Assembly (NCBI RefSeq): GCF_004519405.1 | Contig: NZ_SGWI01000001.1 | Location: 1,426,001 to 1,490,000 of the forward strand | Length of the DNA stretch: 64,000 bases | Origin: Pseudomonas sp. BCA17 | GTDB lineage: Bacteria > Pseudomonadota > Gammaproteobacteria > Pseudomonadales > Pseudomonadaceae | Direction: 5' to 3' | Shown: piece by piece, positions 9,883 through 18,722 of the stretch | How the letters are laid out: every line of letters begins with the position of its first letter | Numbering within the stretch: position 1 is the first letter of the stretch | Translations under genes and position numbers: made by a program | The notes under the pieces: generated by a model | Database searches by the model: none | The model's input: only the letters and a program-made list of their open reading frames with translations | Told to the model about the DNA's origin: nothing

Positions 9883-10110
9883 ATGCTGATTCCCTACGAC
9901 GCACTTGAAGTCGATACCCTGACCCGGCTCATCGAAGACTTCGTCACCCGCGACGGCACTGACAATGGTGACGACACGCCGCTGGAAACCCGCGTGCTGC
10001 GTGTACGCCAGGCCCTGACCAAAGGCCAGGCGCTGATCGTATTCGACCCCGAGAGCGAGCAATGCCAGTTGATGCTCAAGCACGATGTGCCCAAGCATCT
10101 GTTCGACTGA
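9883..10110 (+). CDS. YheU/UPF0270 family protein
   Basis: A 75-residue protein of the UPF0270 (YheU) family, recognised by its start MLIPYDALEVDTLTRLIEDF and the following TRDGTDNGDDTPLE stretch. It has no known biochemical function. A GAGG site lies 8 bases before the ATG. It follows the NAGGN operon by 69 bases and may be read as its last gene, since no hairpin separates them. It converges on the CsrA-type gene. Confidence 0.88.
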   Translation: MLIPYDALEVDTLTRLIEDFVTRDGTDNGDDTPLETRVLRVRQALTKGQALIVFDPESEQCQLMLKHDVPKHLFD

Positions 10111-10117
10111 GCAGGTT

Positions 10118-10315
10118 TCAGGGATGGGTGGCGGTGTGGGGTTGGGCGGCCTGGCGTTCGAGGATCTTTTGATAAACCTCGGCACGGTGCACATTGACGT
10201 CCACAGGCGCCACGATGCCGAGTTTTACCTGGGTACCGTTCACTTCGAGGATGTGCAAGGCGATGTCATCGCCGATGGAGATGATTTCGCCGACGGCGCG
10301 GCTTAAGACCAGCAT
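10118..10315 (-). CDS. CsrA/RsmA-family RNA-binding regulator (extra paralogue)
   Basis: A 65-residue translational regulator that binds GGA-containing mRNA leaders. It starts [17 protein letters not shown]. The key RNA contacts of the family are present, Leu4 and the VHR motif with Arg44. The C-terminal tail ([13 protein letters not shown]) differs from RsmA and RsmE. The internal sequence also departs from both, so it is probably a third paralogue of the RsmI kind. It lies convergent to the UPF0270 gene with 7 bases between the stops. Start choice: the Met of MLVLSR, the family start, 29 codons inside a longer reading frame. Confidence 0.9.
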   Translation of the reverse strand: MLVLSRAVGEIISIGDDIALHILEVNGTQVKLGIVAPVDVNVHRAEVYQKILERQAAQPHTATHP

Positions 10316-10441
10316 GGCGGTTGTCCTTTTGGAGTGACAGGACCTCGACCATGCGCGCTTGAATACGGCCCAGCAATGGCTTGCGGTCAAATCAGGCACC
10401 ACCTACATCAATAGGTAACTTACCTGACAGACCGCACCCGA

Positions 10442-11257
10442 TCAGCCCTTAACAGCTTGCGCTTTGGCGCGCATCTTGTCGGCCATCACCGTCATTTCGT
10501 CGTACAGCAACTGCGGGTTCTTCTGCTTCAATGCCCAGGCCATCCGCCCCTGCTCATGGGGCAGAATCATGAACTCACCTTCGGCCACGCGCTGGTAGAT
10601 GTAGTCGGCAATGTCCGCTGCCGAGATCGGCGAGCTTTCCAGTAACTTGCCCACCTGCGCTTTCATCGCCGGGGTCGGCCCGCGGAACGAGTCGAGCAGG
10701 TTGGTCTGGAAAAACGACGGGCACACCACATGCACGCTCACTTGCTGCTGCTTGAGTTCAACCAGCAGACTTTCCGACAGCGCCACCACACCGGCTTTGG
10801 CCACGTTGTAGTTGCTCATCGCCGGTCCTTGCATCAGCGCCGCCATCGAGGCGATGTTGATAATCCGGCCCTTGCTCTTCTCCAGCAGCGGCAGGAACGC
10901 CTTGCAGCCTTTAACTACCCCCATCAAGTTGATCGCAATCTGCCAGTCCCAATCTTCCAGGGACAGTTCGGCAAAGAAGCCCCCCGACGCGACGCCGGCA
11001 TTGTTGACGATCACATCAATGCCGCCGAGCTTCAACTCGCACGCTTGGGCAAAGGCCGTGAGCTGGCTGTAGTCACGCACGTCACAGCGTTGGGTAAACC
11101 CATCACCACCGGCCTCGCGCACCTGCTTGAGGGTTTCCTGCAAGCCCGGCTCGCTGACGTCCGACAAGGCCAACTGCCAGCCTTCACGGGCCCAGCGCAG
11201 AGCGATTTCACGACCCAGCCCGGACCCGGCGCCAGTGATCATCATGCGATTTTGCAT
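10442..11257 (-). CDS. Short-chain dehydrogenase/reductase (SDR)
   Basis: A 271-residue NAD(P)-dependent oxidoreductase of the classical SDR type. It shows the cofactor motif TGAGSGLG (residues 8-15), NNAG near 85, Ser137, and the catalytic pair Tyr150 and Lys154 in YNVAK. The start MQNRMMITGAG is preceded by AAGG about 11 bases upstream. A longer frame with 22 extra residues lacks support. The substrate is unknown. The gene is alone, with a 126-bp gap to the CsrA-type gene downstream. Confidence 0.88.
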   Translation of the reverse strand: MQNRMMITGAGSGLGREIALRWAREGWQLALSDVSEPGLQETLKQVREAGGDGFTQRCDVRDYSQLTAFAQACELKLGGIDVIVNNAGVASGGFFAELSLEDWDWQIAINLMGVVKGCKAFLPLLEKSKGRIINIASMAALMQGPAMSNYNVAKAGVVALSESLLVELKQQQVSVHVVCPSFFQTNLLDSFRGPTPAMKAQVGKLLESSPISAADIADYIYQRVAEGEFMILPHEQGRMAWALKQKNPQLLYDEMTVMADKMRAKAQAVKG

Positions 11258-11584
11258 AGAAAGTTGCCTTGTGTTCGCGGAGGTAATGCCCGGCAGTGTA
11301 GCGAAGGTTTTTCCGCTACCCACGCACCATCCAATTGATGAATGCCTCGGGCAAACCGGCGAACGGGTGCGAGGTCGGTTTACAGCGTAAGTTCAATGTT
11401 TTTGCAACTAAGCTTGTGCCGCTGCGAACGCGTTAAAGGAAATAAGAAAGTTTGCAAAATGCTTTAAAGAAACAGGGAATTTTCTTCGAATGGGCAGAGT
11501 CGGAGGTATTAAGGCGCCCGTAAACAAAAGGCGAGCCTCTCGTTAAATAACCGGTCTTTCCCCAAGGCCAATAAGGAAGAAAAC

Positions 11585-11737
11585 ATGAGCCTGATTCTGA
11601 TCATTATCCTGATCCTGCTGTTGGTCGGCGGTTTGCCGGTATTCCCCCATTCGCGAAATTGGGGCTATGGCCCGTCGGGTATCCTGGGTGTTGTGCTGGT
11701 CGTTCTGCTGGTATTGATGTTGCTCGGCCGCATATAA
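11585..11737 (+). CDS. DUF3309 family small membrane protein
   Basis: A 50-residue, very hydrophobic protein of the DUF3309 type. It has two membrane stretches, LILIIILILLLVGGLPVF and GILGVVLVVLLVLMLL, around a short polar turn HSRNWGYGPS. AAGGAAG lies 6 bases before the ATG, and a strong terminator follows the stop by 15 bases, which supports a real single-gene unit. Relatives are often seen in stress or envelope contexts, but no function is established. Confidence 0.85.
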   Translation: MSLILIIILILLLVGGLPVFPHSRNWGYGPSGILGVVLVVLLVLMLLGRI

Positions 11738-11752
11738 ACGTCCGCAAAACAA

Positions 11753-11780
11753 AGAGGCCTCATATAGAGGCCTCTTTTTT
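11753..11780 (+). terminator. Rho-independent terminator after the DUF3309 gene
   Basis: An 8-bp stem, agaggcct with aggcctct, and a 7-base loop run straight into a T-run. It lies 13 bases before the end of the convergent LTA-synthase-like gene and could also slow transcription from that side. Confidence 0.88.
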
Positions 11781-11792
11781 ATTGTCGGCTAA

Positions 11793-13883
11793 TTAGTCCG
11801 GCTTGCCATCCACCACGCCTGCGGTGTTATCCAACAGGCTCTTGGTAGCGGTTTGCAGGAACGATTCAAGCTTCTGCTTCAACGCCGCTTCATCCGGTGA
11901 TTCCGGGATCACCTTACCGGTCGGGTTTTCGCCCAGTTCGTATTCCCAAAGCTTGGGTGGCATCTCCTTAGGCAATACCAGCACGCGATCACCGGTGAGC
12001 AAGGCGACGGTCTGGTCGCTGCCCGATGGCTTGATCACGCCGAAGCCCTTATCGCCTTCCGGCAGGTTCAGCAGGTCACGGCCCCAGCATTGATGCAAGG
12101 TGTCACCGCCGAGGCGGCCCATGATGGTCGGGACGATGTCGATCTGGGTGCCCACGGTGTGGTCACGTACGCCGAACTTCTCCTGCATGCCCGGTGCGAT
12201 CATCAGCATCGGCACGTTGAAGCGCCCCAGGTCCATCTCGGTGATCTGCTGTTCGTTACCAAAACCGTGGTCGCCCACGACTACGAACAGCGTTTCCTTG
12301 AAGTACGGCTCTTTGCGGGCCTTCTCAAAGAACTGGCCTAAGGCCCAGTCGGAGTAACGCATGGCGGTCAAATGTTCGTTGAGGCTGCCACGGTCGGTGA
12401 CTTTCTCGACCGGCAATGGCGTCGGCAACGCGTACGGCGTGTGGTTGGACAGGGTTTGCAGCAGTGCGTAGAACGGCTTGCCGCCTTCGCGGGCTTTCAA
12501 CTCTTCCAGACCACGGTTGAACATGTCCTGGTCGGACACGCCCCAGGTCGGGTCGGAGAACACCGGGTTGACGAAGTCGTTACGCCCGATGAAGTTGGTC
12601 ATGCCCTGGTTGCTGAAGAAGCCCGACTGGTTGTCCCAGGCAAAATCGCCGTTGTAGACATACACGTCGTCAAATTTGCGCGCGCTGAGCAACTGCGGCA
12701 GGCCCGATAGCTTGTGGCTGCCTTCGGGGGTCTGCATCAGGTATTCGAAGCCCGGCAGGTTCGGGAAGCACGCCATGGTGGCGAACATACCCTGGTGGGT
12801 GTGAGTGCCGTTGGAGAAGAAGCGGTCGAACAGCAAGCCTTCCTTGGACAATTTGTCGAAGTACGGCGTGATATTGCCCGGACGCCCCAGGGCGCCCACC
12901 GAGTGACCGGCGAAGCTCTCCATCAGGATCACCACGACGTTCTTGATCGGCAGGGTCTTTTCGGCCGGTGGCGTGAAGTCACGGCGCACGGCGGTGGTGT
13001 CGGTGTCCACCAGCTTTTCATGAGCCGGCAGTAGCAACATGTCGCGCACGGTCTGGGTCGCCAGCGGCTGGTCCAGGGTGGCTTTCCAGATGTTGGAACG
13101 CTCTTCGGAGAAACGCGCCTTGGCGGCGGCAATCAGCGACAGCGTGCCGTTCAAACCCAGCTGGTTGGCGAAGTTCGAGTCGGTGGTGTAGACATCCCCC
13201 CAACGCAGCGGTGGGCCCTGGCGCAGGGTACCGCGAATGGCGACCGTGGCGATGACCAGGCAGACCACGAACACCGCGATACGCGTGTACCACGGCGCCA
13301 CCTGGCGCGTGCCGATACTGCCGCCGCTGAACGGGCCACGGGGGCGCGTTGCGCGGTCGGCACCTTTAAAGGCCATGCTCAGGATCAGTGTACCCACGGC
13401 CCAGGCCAGCAGGTAACGCACCACCGGGAAACCGTACCAGAGCATGCTCATCACGGTTTTCGGGTCTTCCTTTACGTATTGGAAGACCAGGCCGTTGAGG
13501 CGCTGGTGGAACTCGCGGTAGAAGTCCATTTCCATCAGGCCCAGGAACAGGGCAATGCTGGACACGACGGTCAGCCACAAACGGAACAAACCCCGCGCCG
13601 CCATGGCTCGAACGCTGAACAAGGCCAGCAGCAGCGGGACCAGCGCGTACATCACAAAACGGATGTCGAAGCGCGTGCCGTTGGCGAACGCTTCCAAGAA
13701 GGTCGAGGCCGGCGTATCGAGGATCATCTCGCGGTTGTAGACCAGCAGCGCAAGGCGCAGCAGGGAGAACATCACCATCATGACCAGTGCGCAGAGCAGT
13801 GTGTACGCCAGATGGGATTTGACGGTCGGTTGCAGCAGGCGATTTGAAGCTCGCTGCTGATTCAGGGCGTCCGGGTTTGCCAT
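11793..13883 (-). CDS. LTA synthase family protein (membrane sulfatase-fold phosphoglycerol transferase type)
   Basis: A 696-residue inner-membrane enzyme. The N-terminal third has about five membrane helices (residues 30-215). The periplasmic C-terminal part is an alkaline phosphatase/sulfatase domain. Metal and nucleophile motifs are VVVILMESFAGHS near residue 321, NGTHTHQGM near 362 (Thr is the usual nucleophile) and VGDHGFGNE near 538. This is the LtaS/OpgB fold. Gram-negative members may add phosphoglycerol or phosphoethanolamine to periplasmic glucans or other envelope sugars. The true substrate here cannot be read from sequence. It stands as a single gene. Confidence 0.88.
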   Translation of the reverse strand: MANPDALNQQRASNRLLQPTVKSHLAYTLLCALVMMVMFSLLRLALLVYNREMILDTPASTFLEAFANGTRFDIRFVMYALVPLLLALFSVRAMAARGLFRLWLTVVSSIALFLGLMEMDFYREFHQRLNGLVFQYVKEDPKTVMSMLWYGFPVVRYLLAWAVGTLILSMAFKGADRATRPRGPFSGGSIGTRQVAPWYTRIAVFVVCLVIATVAIRGTLRQGPPLRWGDVYTTDSNFANQLGLNGTLSLIAAAKARFSEERSNIWKATLDQPLATQTVRDMLLLPAHEKLVDTDTTAVRRDFTPPAEKTLPIKNVVVILMESFAGHSVGALGRPGNITPYFDKLSKEGLLFDRFFSNGTHTHQGMFATMACFPNLPGFEYLMQTPEGSHKLSGLPQLLSARKFDDVYVYNGDFAWDNQSGFFSNQGMTNFIGRNDFVNPVFSDPTWGVSDQDMFNRGLEELKAREGGKPFYALLQTLSNHTPYALPTPLPVEKVTDRGSLNEHLTAMRYSDWALGQFFEKARKEPYFKETLFVVVGDHGFGNEQQITEMDLGRFNVPMLMIAPGMQEKFGVRDHTVGTQIDIVPTIMGRLGGDTLHQCWGRDLLNLPEGDKGFGVIKPSGSDQTVALLTGDRVLVLPKEMPPKLWEYELGENPTGKVIPESPDEAALKQKLESFLQTATKSLLDNTAGVVDGKPD

Positions 13884-14243
13884 GTCGTTTCAGGACCCAT
13901 TGGAAGTTTAAGGTGCGAAGTAATGCAGTGGCGCGAATGGTGCCCGATCAACGGCGGCAAGGCTATTAATTACTGAACGCGTACCACTGCCCCACCGTTA
14001 ATGGCACTTGAGATAGAGCCTTTGATGGGGAATAAAGCCGGCGAATTGTCTTGGATAAGATGTGAAAATTTCGTGCAACGAATATTTCGACACACAAATC
14101 AACCGCTACAGTGAAACCCAATGAGAGAGGGGGCTTGCCCCCGATGGCGGCGTATCAGTCAACGAGTGTGTCGACTGAAACGCTGCCATCGGGAGCAAGC
14201 CCCCTCTTGCATTGACTGCTACCACTCCCTATGGAGTGGCGTG
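13884..14243. other. Intergenic region with a REP pair
   Basis: Spacer between two minus-strand genes. The first 220 bases are the upstream region of the LTA-synthase-like gene, with no clear promoter motif, and the rest holds a paired REP element. No coding sequence was seen. Confidence 0.6.
14121..14210. repeat. Paired REP element (inverted)
   Basis: Two inverted copies of a unit with core gggggcttgccccc / gggagcaagccccc flank about 40 bases. The same core recurs at several gaps in this window, which is the pattern of P. fluorescens REP doublets. Confidence 0.85.
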
Positions 14244-14435
14244 TCAGATCCGCACGTTGCCGCGCGGCCCGGCAATTGCCCAGATGATCAGGCCCAATAC
14301 CGGCAACAGCAGGATCAACAAGATCCACAGCACTTTGGCGCCCGTGCTCGCGCCGCTTTTGAACACGTTGATGATCGCCCAGATATCCAACGCGAGAATG
14401 ATCAGGCCGATCAGGCCATTAAAAGTGGAACCCAT
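14244..14435 (-). CDS. PLDc_N-domain small membrane protein
   Basis: A 63-residue protein with two membrane helices, GLIGLIILALDIWAIINVF and VLWILLILLLPVLGLIIWAI, and the tail GPRGNVRI. This matches the phospholipase D nuclease N-terminal-like (PLDc_N) small-protein family, which lacks the catalytic HKD motif. TTAGGAG lies 8 bases before the ATG. Function is unknown and an inner-membrane location is expected. Confidence 0.82.
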   Translation of the reverse strand: MGSTFNGLIGLIILALDIWAIINVFKSGASTGAKVLWILLILLLPVLGLIIWAIAGPRGNVRI

Positions 14436-14502
14436 GGTGTCGCTCCTAAGTGGGGGCATGCACTTGTAGGATAGTCAGTGCTGACAGGGGTTCCGTTTTA
14501 TT

Positions 14503-15033
14503 TCAGACGTGCACGGCAACGCGCAACGCTTCCAGGGACGGCTCGGCCTTGATATCGACTTCGGCGCACAGTTCCAGCACGCGCGGCAGGTCGTTGCCAT
14601 ACACCAGCACCATCTGTAGTTCGTCATCGAGCAATTGGCTGAAATTCATCAGCACGTAACCGCCGTCTTCCGGGCTGAGGGCGCTCATCTGGATTTGAAT
14701 GCGGTTCAGCGCGGTGAGGTCGTCGGTCTTGGCCAGTTGCTTGGGCTTGAGGTTGAACGCCACGCCCGGGCCGAACGACGCAACGATCTGTGCAAACAGA
14801 TCGCCGTAAGTGTCGGCCTGGAACAGCGCAGTCTCGGGCAAGCTGCCGACTACCACCCACTCGCCCAACGGCATAGGGAAAGTATCGTCGTAGTTGATAT
14901 CCGGGTTGGCGGCCAGAAAAGCGACGGGGTCCGCGTAGGCCTGGGCAGCCTCGGTGGCGATGCGCGCCACTTCGTCCTCGCCCATGACGCCGGCGCTGAT
15001 TTTGCTGATGAGTTCGACGAGGGCGGTTTTCAT
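14503..15033 (-). CDS. Conserved hypothetical protein, downstream partner of an ankyrin gene
   Basis: A 176-residue soluble protein not matched to a known family. It has no signal peptide or membrane segment. The N-terminal 35 residues look helical (ALVELISKISAGVMGEDEVARIATEAAQ), followed by a mixed region rich in acidic residues. AGGAT lies upstream of the ATG. It starts 41 bases after the ankyrin-repeat gene on the same strand, so the two are probably one transcript and may work together. Confidence 0.72.
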   Translation of the reverse strand: MKTALVELISKISAGVMGEDEVARIATEAAQAYADPVAFLAANPDINYDDTFPMPLGEWVVVGSLPETALFQADTYGDLFAQIVASFGPGVAFNLKPKQLAKTDDLTALNRIQIQMSALSPEDGGYVLMNFSQLLDDELQMVLVYGNDLPRVLELCAEVDIKAEPSLEALRVAVHV

Positions 15034-15074
15034 GGGCGGATCCTGTGGCAGGCTGGTTTTTGAGGGCGCGTAGC

Positions 15075-15590
15075 CTACACCAGTTTCTGCAACTGCGCCG
15101 CCGTATCCACCGCGCCCATGGTCCGCGCCGCTGCCAACGCCGTCGCGCCCTGGGCATCCACAGCCTTGGGGTTCGCACCCTGGCCGAGCAAGTAGTCGAC
15201 CATTTCAACGCGATTGAACATCGCTGCCATCATCAACGCGGTGCGGCCATCCGAGGACGCGGCATCCACCGGCGTGCCGCCTTCGATCAGGGCCTTGACC
15301 ACGGGCAGGTTGCCCTTGAACGCTGCGCCGGCGATCGGCAGTTGGTTCTTGTCATTGGCGATCTGCGGGTCCGCCTTGAACTCGAGCAGCACTTTTACCG
15401 CCTCGGCGTGGCCGTGGTAGGCCGCAAGCATCAGCAACGTGTCGCCATTATGGTTGCGAAAGTTGGCCGGCAAGCCTTTGGCCAGCAGCGCGGCGAGCAT
15501 GGCGGCGTCGCCTTTGCGGGCCACATCGAAGACCTGCTCGGCAAATTCGGCGGCTTCGTCTTCGGTCATTTGTTTGGCGCGGTCTGTCAT
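15075..15590 (-). CDS. Ankyrin-repeat protein
   Basis: A 171-residue cytoplasmic protein made almost wholly of ankyrin repeats. Four are visible, each with the G-TxLMxAAxxG consensus, for example NGDTLLMLAAYHGHAEAVKVLL and DGRTALMMAAMFNRVEMV. Such proteins act by protein-protein binding. A P. aeruginosa relative, AnkB, supports catalase KatB, but no catalase gene is next to this one. No signal peptide is seen. It is the first gene of a likely two-gene unit with the 176-residue unknown. Confidence 0.88.
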   Translation of the reverse strand: MTDRAKQMTEDEAAEFAEQVFDVARKGDAAMLAALLAKGLPANFRNHNGDTLLMLAAYHGHAEAVKVLLEFKADPQIANDKNQLPIAGAAFKGNLPVVKALIEGGTPVDAASSDGRTALMMAAMFNRVEMVDYLLGQGANPKAVDAQGATALAAARTMGAVDTAAQLQKLV

Positions 15591-15687
15591 GTGAGGGCTC
15601 CGTAACGGGTGCTGTATATGGCGCCCAGTGTCGCTACGGAGTTCCCCACTGTCATGGCTTTTTTGTCAAAACCCGTCATAGGCAGAA

Positions 15688-17511
15688 TCAATAGCGATAC
15701 TGACCACCCTGAATCTGCGCCAGCAATTGCCCAGTGACCGGCACGTAGCAATCGGAACCCGGCAGCCACGCATAGACGGGGTCATTGCCTGCCTTGTCCG
15801 GGTCGAATGCCTCTTCCTTGAGCTTGCCCTTCTGGTATTTGAAGGTGCCGGTGGTTTCCATCTTCACCTTGATCCGCAGGAATAACGGTACTGCATAGTG
15901 CGGCAATTGGCCGTGGGCGAATTGCAGCAACTCACGCATGTCCAGCGATGCCAAGGACTCGCTCGGGGTGATCGCGATCATGCCCGCGCGGCCGTTGGTG
16001 TTTTCGATCTCGACCCCGTAGGCCACCACCTCGGCGATCTGTGGGTGCTGCAACAGCACGTTCTCCACTTCGGTGGTCGATACGTTTTCGCCCTTCCAGC
16101 GATAGGTATCGCCGAGGCGGTCGACGAATTGCGCATGGCCGAAGCCGATACTGCGCAACAAGTCGCCGGTGTTGAAATACCGGTCGCCCTTCTCGAACAC
16201 GTCGGTGAGCACCACTTTGCGGTTCTTTTCCGGGTCGGTGTAACCATCGAAGGGTGACTTTTGATCAATCCTGGCCAGCAGCAATCCCTGCCCGCCCGTT
16301 GGTACCTTGCGCATCAAACCATCGCTGCCACGCAGCGGCTCGCCCGTATCGTGGGCGTAGTCCACCAGCGCCCAGTGCTGCAGGCAAAAACCGATGGTGT
16401 TGTCGAAGTTCAAGATGTTGGTGAAGCCGATATTGCCGTCACTGGCGGCATACAGTTCGCAGATGTGCTCAACCCCATAGCGTTGCTTGAACTGCGTCCA
16501 CACACCAGGACGCAGGCCATTGCCCACCATCTTGCTCACCCGGTTATCGCGGTCTTGCGTGCTGGGCGGCTGATCGAGCAGGTAACGACACAGCTCACCG
16601 ACATACCCCAGGGTGGTCGCGTTGAATTTGCGTACATCGTCCCAGAACTGGCTGGCGCTGAATTTGCGGCGAATGGCGAACCCCGACGCCCCGACGATCG
16701 CCGAGCCCCAGCACACACACAGGCCGGTGCCGTGATACAGCGGCAAGGTGCAATACAGAACGTCGTCCGTGCCCATGTCCAGGGCAATGCTGCCGAAGCT
16801 GACCGCGGTTTTGGTCCAGCGTCCGTGTTTCATGACCCCGGCCTTGGGCAAACCGGTGGTACCGGAGGTGTAGATATAGAAGCAGGGATCGTTGAAGAAA
16901 ATGTGCCTGGTGCTGTCAGGGTTATTCTCCGGGCTGCCGGCGCTGGCGGCCATCAGGTCGATATAGCCGTCCGGCACCGCGCACTCGGGCTGATCCGCGA
17001 CACACCAGGTTCTGCCCGCCTCAATCGCCACTTGATCGCGCACCGCCGTGTGGGCGGCCGCCAACTCCGCGCCCACGACGATCGCCACCGGGCTCACCAG
17101 GTTCAGGCTGTGCACCAGCGCCGCCTGGGTTTGTGACGTGTTGAGCATGGCGCAAATACCGCCCAGCTTGGCCACGGCCAGCACGGTCAGGAGCAGTTCG
17201 GGACGATTTTCGATAAACACCGCGACCACATCACCCTTGGCGATGCCCTGGGCGTGCAGGTGGTGCGCAATGCGGTTGGCGCGCTGGTTGGTCTCGCTGT
17301 AGCTGAGCACGCGGTCGCCATACAACAGTGCAGCGCCCTGGGGATTACGCAAGGCAGCCTGTTCAAAGTACCAACCCAGCCCACAAGGCTGTTCGGGGTC
17401 AGTGACATTCGCAGCGCGCATACCCCGCACGACCCGTGGCAGCGCTCGAACAATGGCGGGCAACTTACGCAGCATCATGCCCCAGGTGATCATGTCTTGC
17501 TGATTGCTCAT
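15688..17511 (-). CDS. Long-chain-acyl-CoA synthetase (very-long-chain/FATP-like AMP-binding enzyme)
   Basis: Activates fatty acids to acyl-CoA with ATP. The 607 residues carry the AMP-binding P-loop YIYTSGTTGLPKAG near residue 214, the adenine motif YAASDGNIGFTN and the hinge motif GDTYRWKGENVST, in the variant typical of FATP/FadD6-like enzymes rather than FadD1/2. The start MSNQQDM has AAGGACG about 10 bases upstream. A 15-codon in-frame extension is rejected because that site then falls inside the gene. The protein may be membrane-associated, but no signal peptide is clear. Confidence 0.9.
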   Translation of the reverse strand: MSNQQDMITWGMMLRKLPAIVRALPRVVRGMRAANVTDPEQPCGLGWYFEQAALRNPQGAALLYGDRVLSYSETNQRANRIAHHLHAQGIAKGDVVAVFIENRPELLLTVLAVAKLGGICAMLNTSQTQAALVHSLNLVSPVAIVVGAELAAAHTAVRDQVAIEAGRTWCVADQPECAVPDGYIDLMAASAGSPENNPDSTRHIFFNDPCFYIYTSGTTGLPKAGVMKHGRWTKTAVSFGSIALDMGTDDVLYCTLPLYHGTGLCVCWGSAIVGASGFAIRRKFSASQFWDDVRKFNATTLGYVGELCRYLLDQPPSTQDRDNRVSKMVGNGLRPGVWTQFKQRYGVEHICELYAASDGNIGFTNILNFDNTIGFCLQHWALVDYAHDTGEPLRGSDGLMRKVPTGGQGLLLARIDQKSPFDGYTDPEKNRKVVLTDVFEKGDRYFNTGDLLRSIGFGHAQFVDRLGDTYRWKGENVSTTEVENVLLQHPQIAEVVAYGVEIENTNGRAGMIAITPSESLASLDMRELLQFAHGQLPHYAVPLFLRIKVKMETTGTFKYQKGKLKEEAFDPDKAGNDPVYAWLPGSDCYVPVTGQLLAQIQGGQYRY

Positions 17512-17907
17512 GGCGGAACGTCCTTTTTTCTTATTCTTGGTCTGACCCACAAACAACGGTGCTCCTGTGAGCAGGAGCCCGAACGTCTTGAAGGAAAATA
17601 CGCCAGCGATTCTTCAGCTGTACACGCAGGATTTGAAAAGTTTTGTATCCCGGACACGCAACGCACAAAAACGGAATTTTGCGGCGGTTAAGCAGTCATT
17701 AGCAGTACCTGCAGCCCAAACGCTCCGCGCCTGATAACGCAAAATGCAGGATGCACGATGGCCATTCATGCAAATTGCACGAAAACGAAATTCTTAATAT
17801 TTTATAACTTGTTGATTTATAACGATTTTTTAATCATCGCAATACTGGCATAAACGCTGCACCTATCACTCCATGCTTGCCAACTTGAGCCAACGGAGCT
17901 GATAGAC
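17512..17907. other. Divergent intergenic region, AT-rich in its right half
   Basis: Upstream region for both the acyl-CoA synthetase gene and the DUF3509 gene. A perfect 7-bp hairpin (gctcctg / caggagc, 17561-17578) lies in the leader of the synthetase gene. The stretch 17790-17840 is strongly AT-rich and is the likely promoter zone for the DUF3509 gene, though no single -35/-10 pair stands out. Confidence 0.5.
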
Positions 17908-18186
17908 ATGAGCCTGATCCAAGACAAATTCGCTTCTGTATTTTCCCAATACGACGTCACCACTCAGCCGCGTCCCGATGGTGGCATCCTGTTGACCCTG
18001 CGCAATAGCGAGGGTAAACAGGTCAAGCGTTCGATTTCCTACCAGCAGCTGCACACCGCCGATCAACTGACCTGGGTGATCAGCGCCATCCGCCGCGACT
18101 TGGCCGAACAAGCCAGTGAGCTGCCACAGATCTCGATGCTGCAAAGCCAGAATCGCTTTGCGCTGCCGACTTACCATTCGGCGTAA
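17908..18186 (+). CDS. DUF3509 domain-containing protein
   Basis: A 92-residue protein of the Pseudomonas-specific DUF3509 type, with the family pattern QPRPDGGILLTLRNSEGK followed by RSISYQQL and LTWVISAIRRDLAE. It is soluble and has no signal peptide. Function is unknown. CGGAG lies 9 bases before the ATG. It is a single-gene unit closed by a strong terminator. Confidence 0.85.
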   Translation: MSLIQDKFASVFSQYDVTTQPRPDGGILLTLRNSEGKQVKRSISYQQLHTADQLTWVISAIRRDLAEQASELPQISMLQSQNRFALPTYHSA

Positions 18187-18198
18187 ACCACGCGCAGT

Positions 18199-18240
18199 AA
18201 AAAGGGCCGCGACACCTTCAAGTGTCGCGGCCCTTTTTGT
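18199..18240 (+). terminator. Strong rho-independent terminator after the DUF3509 gene
   Basis: A perfect 17-bp stem (starting aaaaagggccgcgacac) with loop cttcaa ends in a T-run. The A-run on the left arm makes it work in both directions, so it can also serve the convergent LuxR-type gene. Confidence 0.92.
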
Positions 18241-18245
18241 TGTTT

Positions 18246-18515
18246 TCAGCACAAGCCCTTGCGGACCGCTTCATTCATCGCTTGTACCCGGTTGGTCACG
18301 TCTAACTTGCCGTAGATGTTGCGCAGATGGAACTTCACCGTGGCTTCGGAAGTGGCCCGAATCCGGCTGATCTCCCAGACCGTCTTACCCTCCGAGGCCC
18401 ATCGCAGGATCTCCAGTTCCGCCGGGGTCAAGGGCTTGCCGGACAGATTCATGCGTTTTTCGATAGCCGTCGGCAGGATATCCAGCGGGTGACATGACTC
18501 GACGGGGTCACTCAT
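18246..18515 (-). CDS. LuxR/GerE-type DNA-binding domain protein (no sensory domain)
   Basis: An 89-residue protein that is essentially one GerE helix-turn-helix (about residues 28-88, LTPAELEILRWASEGKTVWEISRI followed by SEATVKFHLRNIYGKLDVTNRVQA). It lacks both a receiver and an autoinducer-binding domain. The short N-terminal leader is MSDPVESCHPLDIL. A near-ideal AAGGAGAG site 7 bases before the ATG shows this is the true start and not a fragment of a longer gene. It probably acts as a small constitutive or dimer-partner regulator; its targets are unknown. Confidence 0.88.
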   Translation of the reverse strand: MSDPVESCHPLDILPTAIEKRMNLSGKPLTPAELEILRWASEGKTVWEISRIRATSEATVKFHLRNIYGKLDVTNRVQAMNEAVRKGLC

Positions 18516-18722
18516 TGCTCTCTCCTTTTATTTACAAACCCCCTGCCATCCTTCGGATTCCTCCTATTGACAGGCGATATAAACATTGAATTCGCAGAGA
18601 GTTACATAACGAAAGGAATGAAAGCGTGGGACGCAAAATAAACAGCCAAAACTTACGAGCAATTAAGCATCTTCCCACAGCAACTTCACACTTACCGGGG
18701 TTGAACATTCAAAAACTTGTGC

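Noticed and set aside
11477..11504. AlgU-like promoter (GAATTT-N17-TCGGA) before the DUF3309 gene
   Set aside because: Both boxes deviate from the consensus GAACTT/TCtgA, so the match is too weak to annotate.
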